A stretch of 8,520 nt of DNA. Origin: CAZNMF01 sp964573795. GTDB taxonomy: Bacteria; Acidobacteriota; Vicinamibacteria; Vicinamibacterales; SCN-69-37. Positions 1-7,360 of the stretch are shown piece by piece; within the stretch, counting starts at the first letter, position 1; the number at the start of each line of letters is the position of its first letter. The position numbers and the translations under genes are program-made. Under the pieces are notes generated by a model. The model ran no database searches. It saw nothing but the letters and a program-made list of their open reading frames with translations, and was not told where the DNA came from. Where the stretch lies: contig CAZNMF010000219.1 in assembly GCA_964573795.1 (NCBI GenBank), positions 1 through 8,520 of the forward strand, in the 5' to 3' direction.

Positions 1-28
1 TCTCAGTTTCGCTATCCACAGGCGGTCC

Positions 29-784
29 ATGGTCATATCTATCGCCAACCAGAAAGGCGGCGTTGGCAAGACGACGACCGCGATCAATCTCGCGGCGGCG
101 CTGGCGCTGCGGCAGAAGAAGACCCTCCTGATCGACCTCGACCCGCAGGCCAACAGCACGATGTCCTATCTGGACATCACGACGGTCGAGCGTTCGGTCT
201 ACGACCTGTTCACCGACAACGCGCTCGCGTTTGCCGACATCGTTAAACCCTCGAGCCAACCGAACCTCTGGGTCGCGCCGGCGCGCATCTCGCTGGCGAA
301 GCTCGAGGCCCGGCTGGTGGGGGAGATCGACGCCCACTACAAGCTGAAGGATCGGCTTGCCGCGATTGCGCCGGAATTCGACGCCATCGTCATCGACTGT
401 CCGCCGGCGCTCGGTCTGCTGACCGTCAACGCGCTGGTGGCGTCGACGCATCTGCTGATTCCCATTCAGTCGTCGTACTTCGCGCTCGAAGGGACGGACG
501 ATCTGCTCGAGACCATCGAGAAGGTGCGGTCGCGCGCCAATCCCACGCTTCGCATCCTCGGCGTCGTCATCACGATGCACGACAAGCGGACGGCACTGGC
601 GCGCGACATTCGCGGCCAGATCGACAAGGTCTTCGGCAACAAGGTGTTTCGTACAGTGATTACCAAGAGCGTCAGGCTGGAGGAGAGTCCGGCCTACAAG
701 GAATCCATCTTCAAGTTCGCGCCGGACTCGACGGGCGCGTCGGAGTACTACCGGCTTTGCGAGGAGGTCATCGATCGTGTCTAA
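29..784 (+). CDS. parA: ParA/Soj-family partition ATPase
   Basis: ParA-type P-loop ATPase. It would bind DNA non-specifically as an ATP dimer and move a ParB-DNA complex during chromosome or plasmid segregation in the cytoplasm. Seen: the deviant Walker A KGGVGKTT at residues 9-16 with signature lysine K9 and K14; the A' motif DLDPQAN at 36-42; and Walker B VIDCPP at 121-126. The family stretches LLIPIQSSYFALEG (142-155) and VRLEESPAY (215-223) are also present. At 251 residues with no N-terminal HTH extension it resembles chromosomal Soj rather than plasmid P1/F-type ParA. The ATG at 29 puts MVISIANQKGG at the usual beginning. However, the frame stays open to the left edge and no strong Shine-Dalgarno is visible, so a slightly upstream start outside the window is possible. 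It overlaps parB by 8 bases. Family assignment is very secure; whether it is the principal chromosomal ParA is not. Confidence 0.95.
   Translation: MVISIANQKGGVGKTTTAINLAAALALRQKKTLLIDLDPQANSTMSYLDITTVERSVYDLFTDNALAFADIVKPSSQPNLWVAPARISLAKLEARLVGEIDAHYKLKDRLAAIAPEFDAIVIDCPPALGLLTVNALVASTHLLIPIQSSYFALEGTDDLLETIEKVRSRANPTLRILGVVITMHDKRTALARDIRGQIDKVFGNKVFRTVITKSVRLEESPAYKESIFKFAPDSTGASEYYRLCEEVIDRV
761..767 (+). promoter_or_regulatory. Ribosome-binding site of parB
   Basis: GAGGAGG lies nine bases before the GTG at 777 and inside the 3' end of parA. It is a near-ideal Shine-Dalgarno. It fixes the GTG as the parB start and implies that parA and parB are translated from one message. Confidence 0.8.
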
Positions 785-1616
785 GCGCGGCCTTCCGGTC
801 TCACTGAAAATGCGCCACGACGAGCACTACGTCGATGCGTTGACCAATTCTGCGGGCGCGCCGATTGGCCGTCTCGTTCCGATCGACCAGATCGAGCCGA
901 ACCCGGACCAGCCCAGGCAGGTCATGGGCGATCTGTCCGAGCTGATGGCGTCGATCTCGGAGAAGGGCATCATCGAGCCCTTGATTGTTCGCCAGCGGGG
1001 AAGCCGGTACCAGATCGTCGCCGGCGAGCGCCGCTACCAGGCCGGCGTGCGCATCGGCCTCCGAGAGCTTCCGGTCGTCATCCGCGAAGTCGACGACACG
1101 GAGATTATCGAAGTCGCGCTCGTCGAGAACATCCAGCGCAAGGACCTGGGCCCGTTCGAAGAGGCTGAGGCCATGTCCAGCCTGGCCGAGCGCTGCGGTT
1201 ACACGCACGAGGATCTGGCCAAGCGGCTCGGAAAGTCGCGCACGAGCATCACTGAGTCGCTGGCGCTGGCGCATATGCCTGATGAGGTCCGGAATCTTTG
1301 TCGGCTGGCCGACATTTCTTCTAAGTCATTGCTATTGCAGGTGGTTAGGCAGCAATCGCCCGAGAAAATGATCGCGTTCGTCGAGCATCTGACGCGTGAG
1401 GCGCAGGCCGGCGGATCGACGGTTACGCGCGAGGTGGCGCGCAAGGCGGTGGCCGTCAAGCCGAAGGTTGGCCGGCCGAAGGCGTTCGTGTTTCAGTACC
1501 GACCGCCGACCAAGACGTTCAATCTGAAGCTGCATTTCCGCAAGTCGGATGTCGAGCCGTCAGAGGTCATTGCCGCGCTCGAGTCAATCCTGGCTGAGCT
1601 GCGACAGACGAAATAG
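777..1616 (+). CDS. parB: ParB/Spo0J-family CTP-dependent partition protein
   Basis: ParB-type DNA-binding CTPase clamp, the partner of the ParA it overlaps. Family knowledge: it loads at parS, spreads as a CTP-bound sliding clamp and stimulates ParA. Seen in 279 residues: PNPDQPRQ (41-48); IIEPLIVR (65-72); the GERR box GERRYQA (83-89); ENIQRKDLGPFEEA (117-130); a helix-turn-helix around 144-168 (HEDLAKRLGKSRTSITESLA); a basic linker (222-236); and a predicted C-terminal dimerisation domain (about 238-279). The CTP-contacting boxes look intact. The N-terminus begins SKRGLPVSL, then MRHDEHYVDAL, instead of the repeated glycine-leucine ParA-contact peptide typical of Spo0J, so ParA contact may differ. 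No canonical parS was found nearby; palindromes downstream are candidate sites. Start is GTG with a strong Shine-Dalgarno. Noc or a nucleoid-occlusion-like role is a less likely alternative. Confidence 0.93.
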   Translation: MSKRGLPVSLKMRHDEHYVDALTNSAGAPIGRLVPIDQIEPNPDQPRQVMGDLSELMASISEKGIIEPLIVRQRGSRYQIVAGERRYQAGVRIGLRELPVVIREVDDTEIIEVALVENIQRKDLGPFEEAEAMSSLAERCGYTHEDLAKRLGKSRTSITESLALAHMPDEVRNLCRLADISSKSLLLQVVRQQSPEKMIAFVEHLTREAQAGGSTVTREVARKAVAVKPKVGRPKAFVFQYRPPTKTFNLKLHFRKSDVEPSEVIAALESILAELRQTK

Positions 1617-1663
1617 GCGTCGCGGCGTCGACGCCCGAAAGTGGCGCGCGCGCGTTGCGGCGC

Positions 1664-1687
1664 GGGCCGAACCTTCAGGTTCGTCCC
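1664..1687. repeat. Inverted repeat just downstream of parB
   Basis: Arms CGAACCT (1668-1674) and AGGTTCG (1677-1683) surround a two-base centre. The symmetry resumes as GGG/CCC (1664-1666, 1685-1687) after one mismatch. The 16-base core has the length of a parS site but not its sequence. The half-site CAGGTTCG recurs at 1700-1707. It starts 48 bases after the parB stop. As RNA it would fold into a short hairpin with a TTCA loop, but no U-run follows. It could be a ParB or regulator site, or a weak hairpin protecting the mRNA end; the structure is visible, the function is not. Confidence 0.55.
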
Positions 1688-1713
1688 TCCGAAAAAACCC
1701 AGGTTCGGCGCTC

Positions 1714-1847
1714 GGGTTTGGGGGCTCTGTGGCGCTCAGTCGTCATGGGAATTTCGTCGCATGCGAGATTGGCGGGCTCGCTGGGGCTAAGCGCTTGACT
1801 GGATGCGCGCGCCTGAATAGCTATGCAGGCGCGCCTGGGTTTGGGGG
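1714..1847 (+). repeat. Direct repeat GGGTTTGGGGG (two copies)
   Basis: The 11-base word GGGTTTGGGGG occurs at 1714-1724 and again at 1837-1847, both on the + strand. The inverted words AAACCCAGG (1695-1703) and CCTGGGTTT (1834-1842) overlap these copies. The copies point toward the dif-like site at 1930. They may be chance in a G-skewed stretch, or a polar G-rich motif of the sort that directs FtsK. Function unknown. Confidence 0.45.
1807..1834. repeat. 28-base near-perfect palindrome
   Basis: Outer arms GCGCGCCTG (1807-1815) and CAGGCGCGC (1826-1834) flank ATAGCTAT (1817-1824), itself a perfect palindrome. Only the pair 1816/1825 (A opposite G) breaks the symmetry, so 26 of 28 positions are symmetric. 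The right arm runs into a second, smaller palindrome, CAGGCGCGCCTG (1826-1837). An AT core between GC arms looks like a dimeric protein-binding site. A transcription terminator is less likely because no T-run follows on either strand. It lies 190 bases after parB and about 95 before the dif-like site. Confidence 0.7.
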
Positions 1848-1917
1848 TTGCCGCGGGCGCGGCGCGTCGTGGATGGCGTCGGTCGGATCGCTTGTCGGAA
1901 GTCCATGTTTGTGTCTG

Positions 1918-1980
1918 GGCTTGTATTTAAGTCAACATAACATGTCTTATCAGACGTTATAGAAATACCCAAAACAAGCC
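1918..1980. repeat. 7-base inverted repeat bracketing the AT-rich island
   Basis: GGCTTGT (1918-1924) and ACAAGCC (1974-1980) are exact inverted copies bounding the AT-rich island. A nested pair, GTATTT (1923-1928) and AAATAC (1963-1968), lies inside. The centre of this 63-base unit holds the dif-like site. Short repeats of this length can arise by chance, so the meaning is uncertain. Confidence 0.35.
1930..1957 (-). other. dif: Candidate dif site (XerC/XerD chromosome-dimer resolution)
   Basis: Read on the minus strand, 1940-1930 gives TTATGTTGACT, matching 9 of 11 bases of the E. coli XerD arm (TTATGTTAAAT) and 9 of 11 of the B. subtilis arm (TTATGTAAACT), both from memory. A six-base centre, GACATG, separates it from ACGTCTGATAA (1957-1947). 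That arm matches 7 of 11 of the B. subtilis XerC-side arm and 5 of 11 of the E. coli one, including the inner ATAA. The ATAA-six bases-TTAT layout and 28-base length are those of dif. It is intergenic, in an AT-rich island in otherwise GC-rich DNA, and local GC skew on this strand changes from G-rich to C-rich across it, as expected at a replication terminus. Xer-dependent integration sites or a plasmid-type resolution site share this form. The call rests on pattern matching only. Confidence 0.55.
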
Positions 1981-2073
1981 GCCTGTGGAAATTCCGCGGG
2001 CCCTCGCTCGTGCCCGCCGACCTGGATCGCGGCGCCCCTCCTGAGCGCGTGCTATGGTTCCGAAAACGATCCC

Positions 2074-4386
2074 GTGAAGACGCTCGACCGCTACCTGATT
2101 CGCGAAATCCTGCCGCCGTTCCTGCTGGCGCTCGGCCTGTTCACGTTTCTCCTGGCCGTCAACCCGATGCTCGAATACGCCCAGCAGCTCCTGGCCAAGG
2201 GCGTCGAGTTGCCGACCGTCGCGTTCCTGCTCCTGACGCTGTTGCCGCAAGCGCTCGGGCTCACCATTCCCATGGCCCTGCTGGCGGGCCTGCTGATGGG
2301 CCTCGGCCGGCTCTCCGGCGACCGCGAGGCCGTGGCGCTGCTGGCCTGTGGCGTCAGCCCGCTCCGCCTGCTGCGGCCGATTCTGCTGTTCGCGGTCCTG
2401 GCCGGCCTGACTGACCTCTACGTGATGACGCGCCTGATTCCCGATGCCAATCAGCGGTTCAGGGAGGTCACCTCGAGCCTGCTGTTGCAGAAGGGGGAAT
2501 CGGAAGTCAAACCCGGTGTCTTCTACACCGGGTTTCCGGGATACGTCCTGTTGGTGCGTGAGACGAGGCCCGAAGGCGGCTGGGGCCGCGTCATGCTCGC
2601 GGACGTCAAGGATCCAGGCCGCCCACGCATCACGCTGGCGCCATCCGGCTATCTGGCCCTCGAGCGCGAAAAACACCAGGTCGCCATCGTGCTACCCGGA
2701 CAGTCCGTGCGGTTCCTGCCTGGCGATCAGGAGGGCGTGTACGACACCGCGACCGCGCGTGACGTGCGCTTCGCGGTTCCAGCCGATGCCGTCTTCGGCA
2801 CCGGCGAGATTGGCCGCGGCCTGCACGAGATGACGATCGCCGATCTGCGCAAGGAGGAGGCCGCGAAGGTGGCGCAGCACATCTCGCCGCACGCCGAGAT
2901 CCTGCAGCGGCATCAGATGTTCTCGTTTCCCGTGGCGTGCGTGGTCTTCGCCGTCATTGGCGTCGCCCTCGGCATCCACACGCGCAAGGAAGGCAAGCTC
3001 GGCGGGTTCACGCTCGGCATCGGCGTCATCTTCGCCTACTACGGCATCATGCAGATCGGCACGAGCCTGACGAAAGGCGGCCAGATGCCCGCCGAATGGG
3101 CTCGCTGGGTGCCGAACATCGTCGTCGGCCTCGTCGGCATCGCGGCGCTGGCCTCGCGGACGAAACGTGCCGGACGCGAGCTGACGGTGACCCTGCCCGG
3201 CTGGCTCCGGCTTCCCCGCCGTCATCGCCGGGCCGCCGTGCCGACGTCGGCCTCGCGCGACATCGTGCTGGTCGTCCGCATGCCGGAGCTGCCCATTCCC
3301 CGGCTTCGGCTGCTCGACACCTACGTGGCGCGGCGGTATCTGTCCGTCGCGACGCTCTCGTTCTTCGGGCTGATCGGCCTCTATTACATCGGGACGTTCA
3401 TCGACAAGTCGGAGCGGCTGCTCAAGGGCCAGGCCGACGGATGGATGCTGGCGATGTTTCTCTTCTACTCGACACCGCAGTTCATCGTCCAGGTCGTGCC
3501 GATGGCCACGCTCGTCGCCGTGCTGGCCACGATCGGCAGCCTCACGCGCACCGGCGAGCTCGTCGTCATGCGCGCGTGCGGCATCAGCCTGTATCGCGTG
3601 GCCGCGCCGCTGATCGTCCTGTCGCTCATCTGGAGCGGCGGTCTGTTCATGCTGGATGACCGCGTGCTCGCGCACGCGAACCGGCAGGCGGATGCGCTCG
3701 ACGATCGGATCAAAGGGAATCCGCAGCACACGCTCGATCCGACGTCGAGCGACAACTGGCTGGCCGATCGCCAGGGGCGCATCTACTACTATCGCGTGTT
3801 CGAGCCGAAGCGATCGGCGCTGTACGGGCTCTCGGTCTTCGAGCCGACGCCTGACGCGTCGCGCCTCGCCAGCCACACGTTCGCGCAGCGCGCGACGTAC
3901 GACGGCCGCGCCTGGCACGCCAGCAACGGCTGGGTGCAGCGCTTCCCCGCCGTCGACAAGACGACGCGCCGGGACTTCACCAGCCGGACGCTGGACATCG
4001 AGGCGCCGGACAAGTTCCTCGGCATGCACACGCAGGCCTCGGACTTGATGACGTTCGCCGAGCTGCGCCGGCAGATCGCGAGCCTGAGCAACAGCGGGCT
4101 GAGCCTCGTCGAATCGCGCGTGCAGCTGCAGGCGCGCGTGGCCTTTCCGCTCGTGGCGGTCGTGATGACCGTGCTCGGCGTCCCCTTCGGGCTCACGACC
4201 GGCCGCCGCGGCGCGCTCTATGGCGTGGGCATTGCGATGGTGCTGGGCGCAGGCTACTGGCTGCTCAACACGTTCTTCATGGCCGTGGGACACGCCGCGC
4301 TGCTGCCGCCCGCGCTGGCGGCCTGGGCGGCGAACATCCTGTTCTTCGCGCTGGCCGTCTACGCGACGCTGACCGTCCGCACCTGA
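2074..4386 (+). CDS. lptFG: Fused LptF-LptG lipopolysaccharide export permease
   Basis: Inner-membrane permease of the LptB2FG ABC transporter, which extracts lipopolysaccharide and passes it to the Lpt bridge. LptF and LptG are normally separate proteins of about 350-370 residues; here 770 residues carry two YjgP/YjgQ-type halves in one chain. Half one: membrane segments near 13-30, 48-75 (a pair), 102-120, 285-300, 308-330 and 345-362, with a periplasmic jellyroll-like domain about 125-275. Half two repeats the order: 425-442, 463-490 (pair), 508-527, 688-705, 712-735, 745-765, with the periplasmic part about 530-680. Each half has the coupling-helix motif expected to meet LptB: GDREAVALLACGVS (82-95) and TGELVVMRACGIS (493-505). 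A basic linker (363-410) joins them. The GTG start matches the family N-terminus (KTLDRYLIREILPPF), but no good Shine-Dalgarno precedes it. A seven-codon ATG frame (2054-2077) ends overlapping this GTG, which could couple initiation. lptB is not in the window. Confidence 0.92.
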   Translation: MKTLDRYLIREILPPFLLALGLFTFLLAVNPMLEYAQQLLAKGVELPTVAFLLLTLLPQALGLTIPMALLAGLLMGLGRLSGDREAVALLACGVSPLRLLRPILLFAVLAGLTDLYVMTRLIPDANQRFREVTSSLLLQKGESEVKPGVFYTGFPGYVLLVRETRPEGGWGRVMLADVKDPGRPRITLAPSGYLALEREKHQVAIVLPGQSVRFLPGDQEGVYDTATARDVRFAVPADAVFGTGEIGRGLHEMTIADLRKEEAAKVAQHISPHAEILQRHQMFSFPVACVVFAVIGVALGIHTRKEGKLGGFTLGIGVIFAYYGIMQIGTSLTKGGQMPAEWARWVPNIVVGLVGIAALASRTKRAGRELTVTLPGWLRLPRRHRRAAVPTSASRDIVLVVRMPELPIPRLRLLDTYVARRYLSVATLSFFGLIGLYYIGTFIDKSERLLKGQADGWMLAMFLFYSTPQFIVQVVPMATLVAVLATIGSLTRTGELVVMRACGISLYRVAAPLIVLSLIWSGGLFMLDDRVLAHANRQADALDDRIKGNPQHTLDPTSSDNWLADRQGRIYYYRVFEPKRSALYGLSVFEPTPDASRLASHTFAQRATYDGRAWHASNGWVQRFPAVDKTTRRDFTSRTLDIEAPDKFLGMHTQASDLMTFAELRRQIASLSNSGLSLVESRVQLQARVAFPLVAVVMTVLGVPFGLTTGRRGALYGVGIAMVLGAGYWLLNTFFMAVGHAALLPPALAAWAANILFFALAVYATLTVRT

Positions 4387-4419
4387 CGAAGGTTCCGCCC
4401 TCCGGGCGCGACGACACGC
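4387..4419. other. Short convergent gap with a weak hairpin
   Basis: lptFG and the PHP gene end head to head 33 bases apart. CGCCC (4396-4400) and GGGCG (4404-4408) form a five-base stem with a three-base loop. There is no T-run on either side, so it is at best a weak bidirectional terminator. Confidence 0.25.
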
Positions 4420-6120
4420 CTACTGGCGCAGCCGGTCGATCCCGAGCGCGACGTTCGACAGCCAGAGCGTGCCTGACGAGCCCGGCGCGGTATTGACCGT
4501 GTCGACGACGACGAGCAGCGACTGGATTGGCGTGACGATCGGACGGCGCGTCGTACGCACGTCCACCGGCTCGAAGTCCTGCAAGGGGATGACGACCGAC
4601 CGTGGCGTCGCGTCGAGATAGATCGATCGCTGCCATCGCTGCCCGTCCCGTCCGCCGGGCAACCGCACCTGCACGGACACGCGCATGGGCCGGCTCGCCT
4701 GGCCGGTCATCTCGATTCGATCGATGCCGCTTGCCTCGTGGATGGGAATCGCCAGCGCGGCATATTGGCCGCGAGGGCTGCCGTCGCCGAGGCGGTAGCG
4801 CAATCCCACCTTCCCCTCTCCCGACTCGATCTCACCGGTCGACGATGGCTCCCGCTCGACGGTCCAGGAGCCGGCCTGCGTCGGCAGGAGATGTCGTTCC
4901 GCGCCGAGTTGCGAGGCGGGAGCCGGCGGTGCGCCAGGCGCGGGCGACTCGATGACGATGGGATTGGAGACCAGCCAGGAGGCGTCCGTCCCGGGCCACG
5001 AGACTTCGACCCTGTAGGCGCCCGGCGCCGAGACGGCGCGTGTCAACGTCCCGGTGCCGCGCGCCATCGGCTGTCCATTCGCGTACAACGTGAGCGACGT
5101 GCCCGGCGCGTCGCTCACGCGCGCATCGATCTGGACCGGCGCGTCTCCGTCGCCGCTCCACGCGATCCGCTCCCCCATCGCCACGGTCCGGCTGCCCTGC
5201 GTCGCCGAAAGCTCCAGCACGGCCGGGCCGGCGAAGGCCCTGACGAGCGAGTACGAGCGGCCGCTGGTCAGCGCGCGCAGCACGCGTGCCGCGTCCGTCG
5301 TCGCGTCCTGCGACGGCGGCGCGTCGAGCACTGCGACCTGCGCGAGCGTGTCGAACATCGCCTCGTAGCTCGGACGCGCCAGGGCCGTACGCGTGCGCGG
5401 CTCCTCGTTCTCGCGCCAGCCGATGCGCGCGTGCGCGTCGAGCGCCGCGAGGCCGAATACCGGCCGCGCGCGTGACGCGGCGTCCCAGCGCTGCAGCGAA
5501 CGGACCGGGCGCGCGAACAGGCTCGCGATCGACTCCGGCTGCCGGAATAGAGAACGAAGCCCCGTCAACAGCAGGCGTGACGAGGACTCGTCGCGCCATT
5601 CCGAATCGACGTTGAGCCATTCGACGCCGTCGAACGTCTGTGCGGTGCCGGTCCAGCGCAGCCCCGGATTCGGCGAGTCGGGATGGGCGATCACCGCCAT
5701 CCCGCCAAGCCGATGCACGTCGTCGATGACGTCGCGCGCCGCGCCGCCGAGCGGATATGGGGCCGGCGCATTCAGCCCGAGCGCGACGACGTGGCCGTCG
5801 CGCGTGCTGATCTCGACGGCATCGATGCACAGCACGCCGTGGCGATACGCCGGCGGATCGGGCGTGCGCGTCGCATCGCCGTGGTCGGTGAAGATGACGA
5901 ACGACAGGCCGGCGCGCGCGGCCGCGTCGGCCACGCTGTCGACCGTGCCCGTGCCGTCGGAACGGTTCGTGTGGATGTGATAGCCGCCCATGACGTACGC
6001 CGGCGGCAGAGTGATGGACAACGGCTTCGCGCGGGGCGGCAGCGTCAAGCCGGCAAAAACGACGACGGCGGCCACGAAGGCCGCCGTCGCGAACACGAGG
6101 GTGCGCAGCAGGCTACGCAC
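4420..6120 (-). CDS. Membrane-anchored PHP metallohydrolase, CehA/McbA type
   Basis: Predicted extracytoplasmic PHP-fold metal-dependent hydrolase; substrate unknown. Seen in 566 residues: a hydrophobic N-terminal segment (7-25) acting as signal anchor, with no lipobox; then the PHP domain with its metal-ligand motifs intact: HIHTNRSDG (48-56), FTDHGD (77-82), VEIS (102-105), GH (109-110), AHPD (145-148) and LDAH (227-230). An Ig-like region follows (about 295-392) ending in SWLVSNPIVI, a pattern I associate with CehA/McbA-family proteins. After a proline-rich linker (392-403), a beta-rich C-terminal domain (about 410-560; VVIPLQDF, LLVVVDT, GTLWLSNVAL) resembles galactose-binding or CIA30/CBM11-like folds. 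This suggests binding of a glycan or other surface polymer, by inference. Start is GTG, 7 bases after the metK stop, with AGGA five bases upstream. Phosphoesterase is the general PHP activity; CehA/McbA relatives include carbaryl hydrolases, but that substrate should not be assumed. Confidence 0.82.
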   Translation of the reverse strand: MRSLLRTLVFATAAFVAAVVVFAGLTLPPRAKPLSITLPPAYVMGGYHIHTNRSDGTGTVDSVADAAARAGLSFVIFTDHGDATRTPDPPAYRHGVLCIDAVEISTRDGHVVALGLNAPAPYPLGGAARDVIDDVHRLGGMAVIAHPDSPNPGLRWTGTAQTFDGVEWLNVDSEWRDESSSRLLLTGLRSLFRQPESIASLFARPVRSLQRWDAASRARPVFGLAALDAHARIGWRENEEPRTRTALARPSYEAMFDTLAQVAVLDAPPSQDATTDAARVLRALTSGRSYSLVRAFAGPAVLELSATQGSRTVAMGERIAWSGDGDAPVQIDARVSDAPGTSLTLYANGQPMARGTGTLTRAVSAPGAYRVEVSWPGTDASWLVSNPIVIESPAPGAPPAPASQLGAERHLLPTQAGSWTVEREPSSTGEIESGEGKVGLRYRLGDGSPRGQYAALAIPIHEASGIDRIEMTGQASRPMRVSVQVRLPGGRDGQRWQRSIYLDATPRSVVIPLQDFEPVDVRTTRRPIVTPIQSLLVVVDTVNTAPGSSGTLWLSNVALGIDRLRQ

Positions 6121-6127
6121 GGCCGTC

Positions 6128-7279
<1,152 letters not shown>

Positions 7280-7286
7280 GTGGGGA

Positions 7287-7292
7287 CTCCTT
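7287..7292 (-). promoter_or_regulatory. Ribosome-binding site deciding the metK start
   Basis: AAGGAG on the minus strand sits seven bases before the ATG at 7279-7277. It is the reason to prefer this start over the upstream in-frame ATG at 7321. Confidence 0.85.
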
Positions 7293-7328
7293 ACCGGCAG
7301 GCCGGATCCGCCGCCCGCCAAACAGCTA

Positions 7329-7358
7329 ACCGTACCAGACGGCTTCGGCCGAGGTCAA
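7329..7358 (-). promoter_or_regulatory. Candidate sigma-70-type promoter of metK
   Basis: On the minus strand, TTGACC (7358-7353, five of six -35 matches) is followed after 18 bases by TACGGT (7334-7329). The latter matches the three most conserved -10 positions only. Transcription would begin near 7322, giving a leader of about 43 bases. It starts just after the xerD stop. Plausible but unproven; metK could also be read through from xerD. Confidence 0.35.
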
Positions 7359-7360
7359 CG

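Larger units (their letters stand above)
1617..2073. other. Structured 457-base intergenic region between parB and lptFG
   Basis: No convincing gene is present on either strand. The open frames crossing it start inside parB or have unnatural composition. Its left part is rich in G and T on this strand: by hand count, 1681-1920 has about 94 G and 61 C. An AT-rich island follows at about 1921-1977, then a C-leaning stretch (1981-2220 has about 68 G and 90 C). It contains, in order, an inverted repeat at 1664-1687, a repeated octamer CAGGTTCG, a repeated GGGTTTGGGGG, a 28-base palindrome and a dif-like site, each listed separately. A promoter for lptFG must lie here or upstream. I see only weak -10-like TATAGA near 1958 with no good -35, so none is called. 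No clean intrinsic terminator for parAB is visible. Confidence 0.8.

Noticed and set aside
1807..1834. Intrinsic (rho-independent) terminator for parAB.
   Set aside because: A GC-rich stem of nine base pairs with a ten-base loop is possible in RNA, but the following bases are G-rich with no U-tract, and the dyad continues through what would be the loop, which suits a DNA-binding site better.
1549..1972. Open frames crossing the parB-lptFG gap (137 codons on +, 61 codons on -).
   Set aside because: The + frame starts inside parB, runs through the palindrome and the dif-like island and has no family motifs. The - frame likewise lacks a start signal and motifs. Non-coding structure explains the stretch better.
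1617..2073. Possibility that this AT-island-containing gap is oriC.
   Set aside because: No cluster of DnaA boxes: only TGTGGAAAT (1984-1992, seven of nine to the reverse-complement box) is found in the gap, plus CTATCCACA (12-20, eight of nine) far away. No dnaA or dnaN in the window.
2054..2077. Seven-codon leader peptide (ATG at 2054) overlapping the lptFG start.
   Set aside because: It has no Shine-Dalgarno and a frame of this length is expected by chance. It is mentioned only as a possible coupling aid for the poorly preceded GTG.
1..2100. Canonical parS (inverted repeat TGTTTCACGTGAAACA).
   Set aside because: No match or near match was seen within or around parAB. TGTTCACGTTTC at 2139-2150 lacks the dyad.
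2692..4293. A 533-codon open frame on the - strand antisense to lptFG.
   Set aside because: His/Arg/Asp-rich, low-complexity product opposite a clearly real permease gene; no ribosome-binding site or family motif.
7280..7360. SAM riboswitch upstream of metK.
   Set aside because: Only 81 bases separate xerD and metK, much of it promoter-like and ribosome-binding sequence; no conserved SAM aptamer arrangement was seen.
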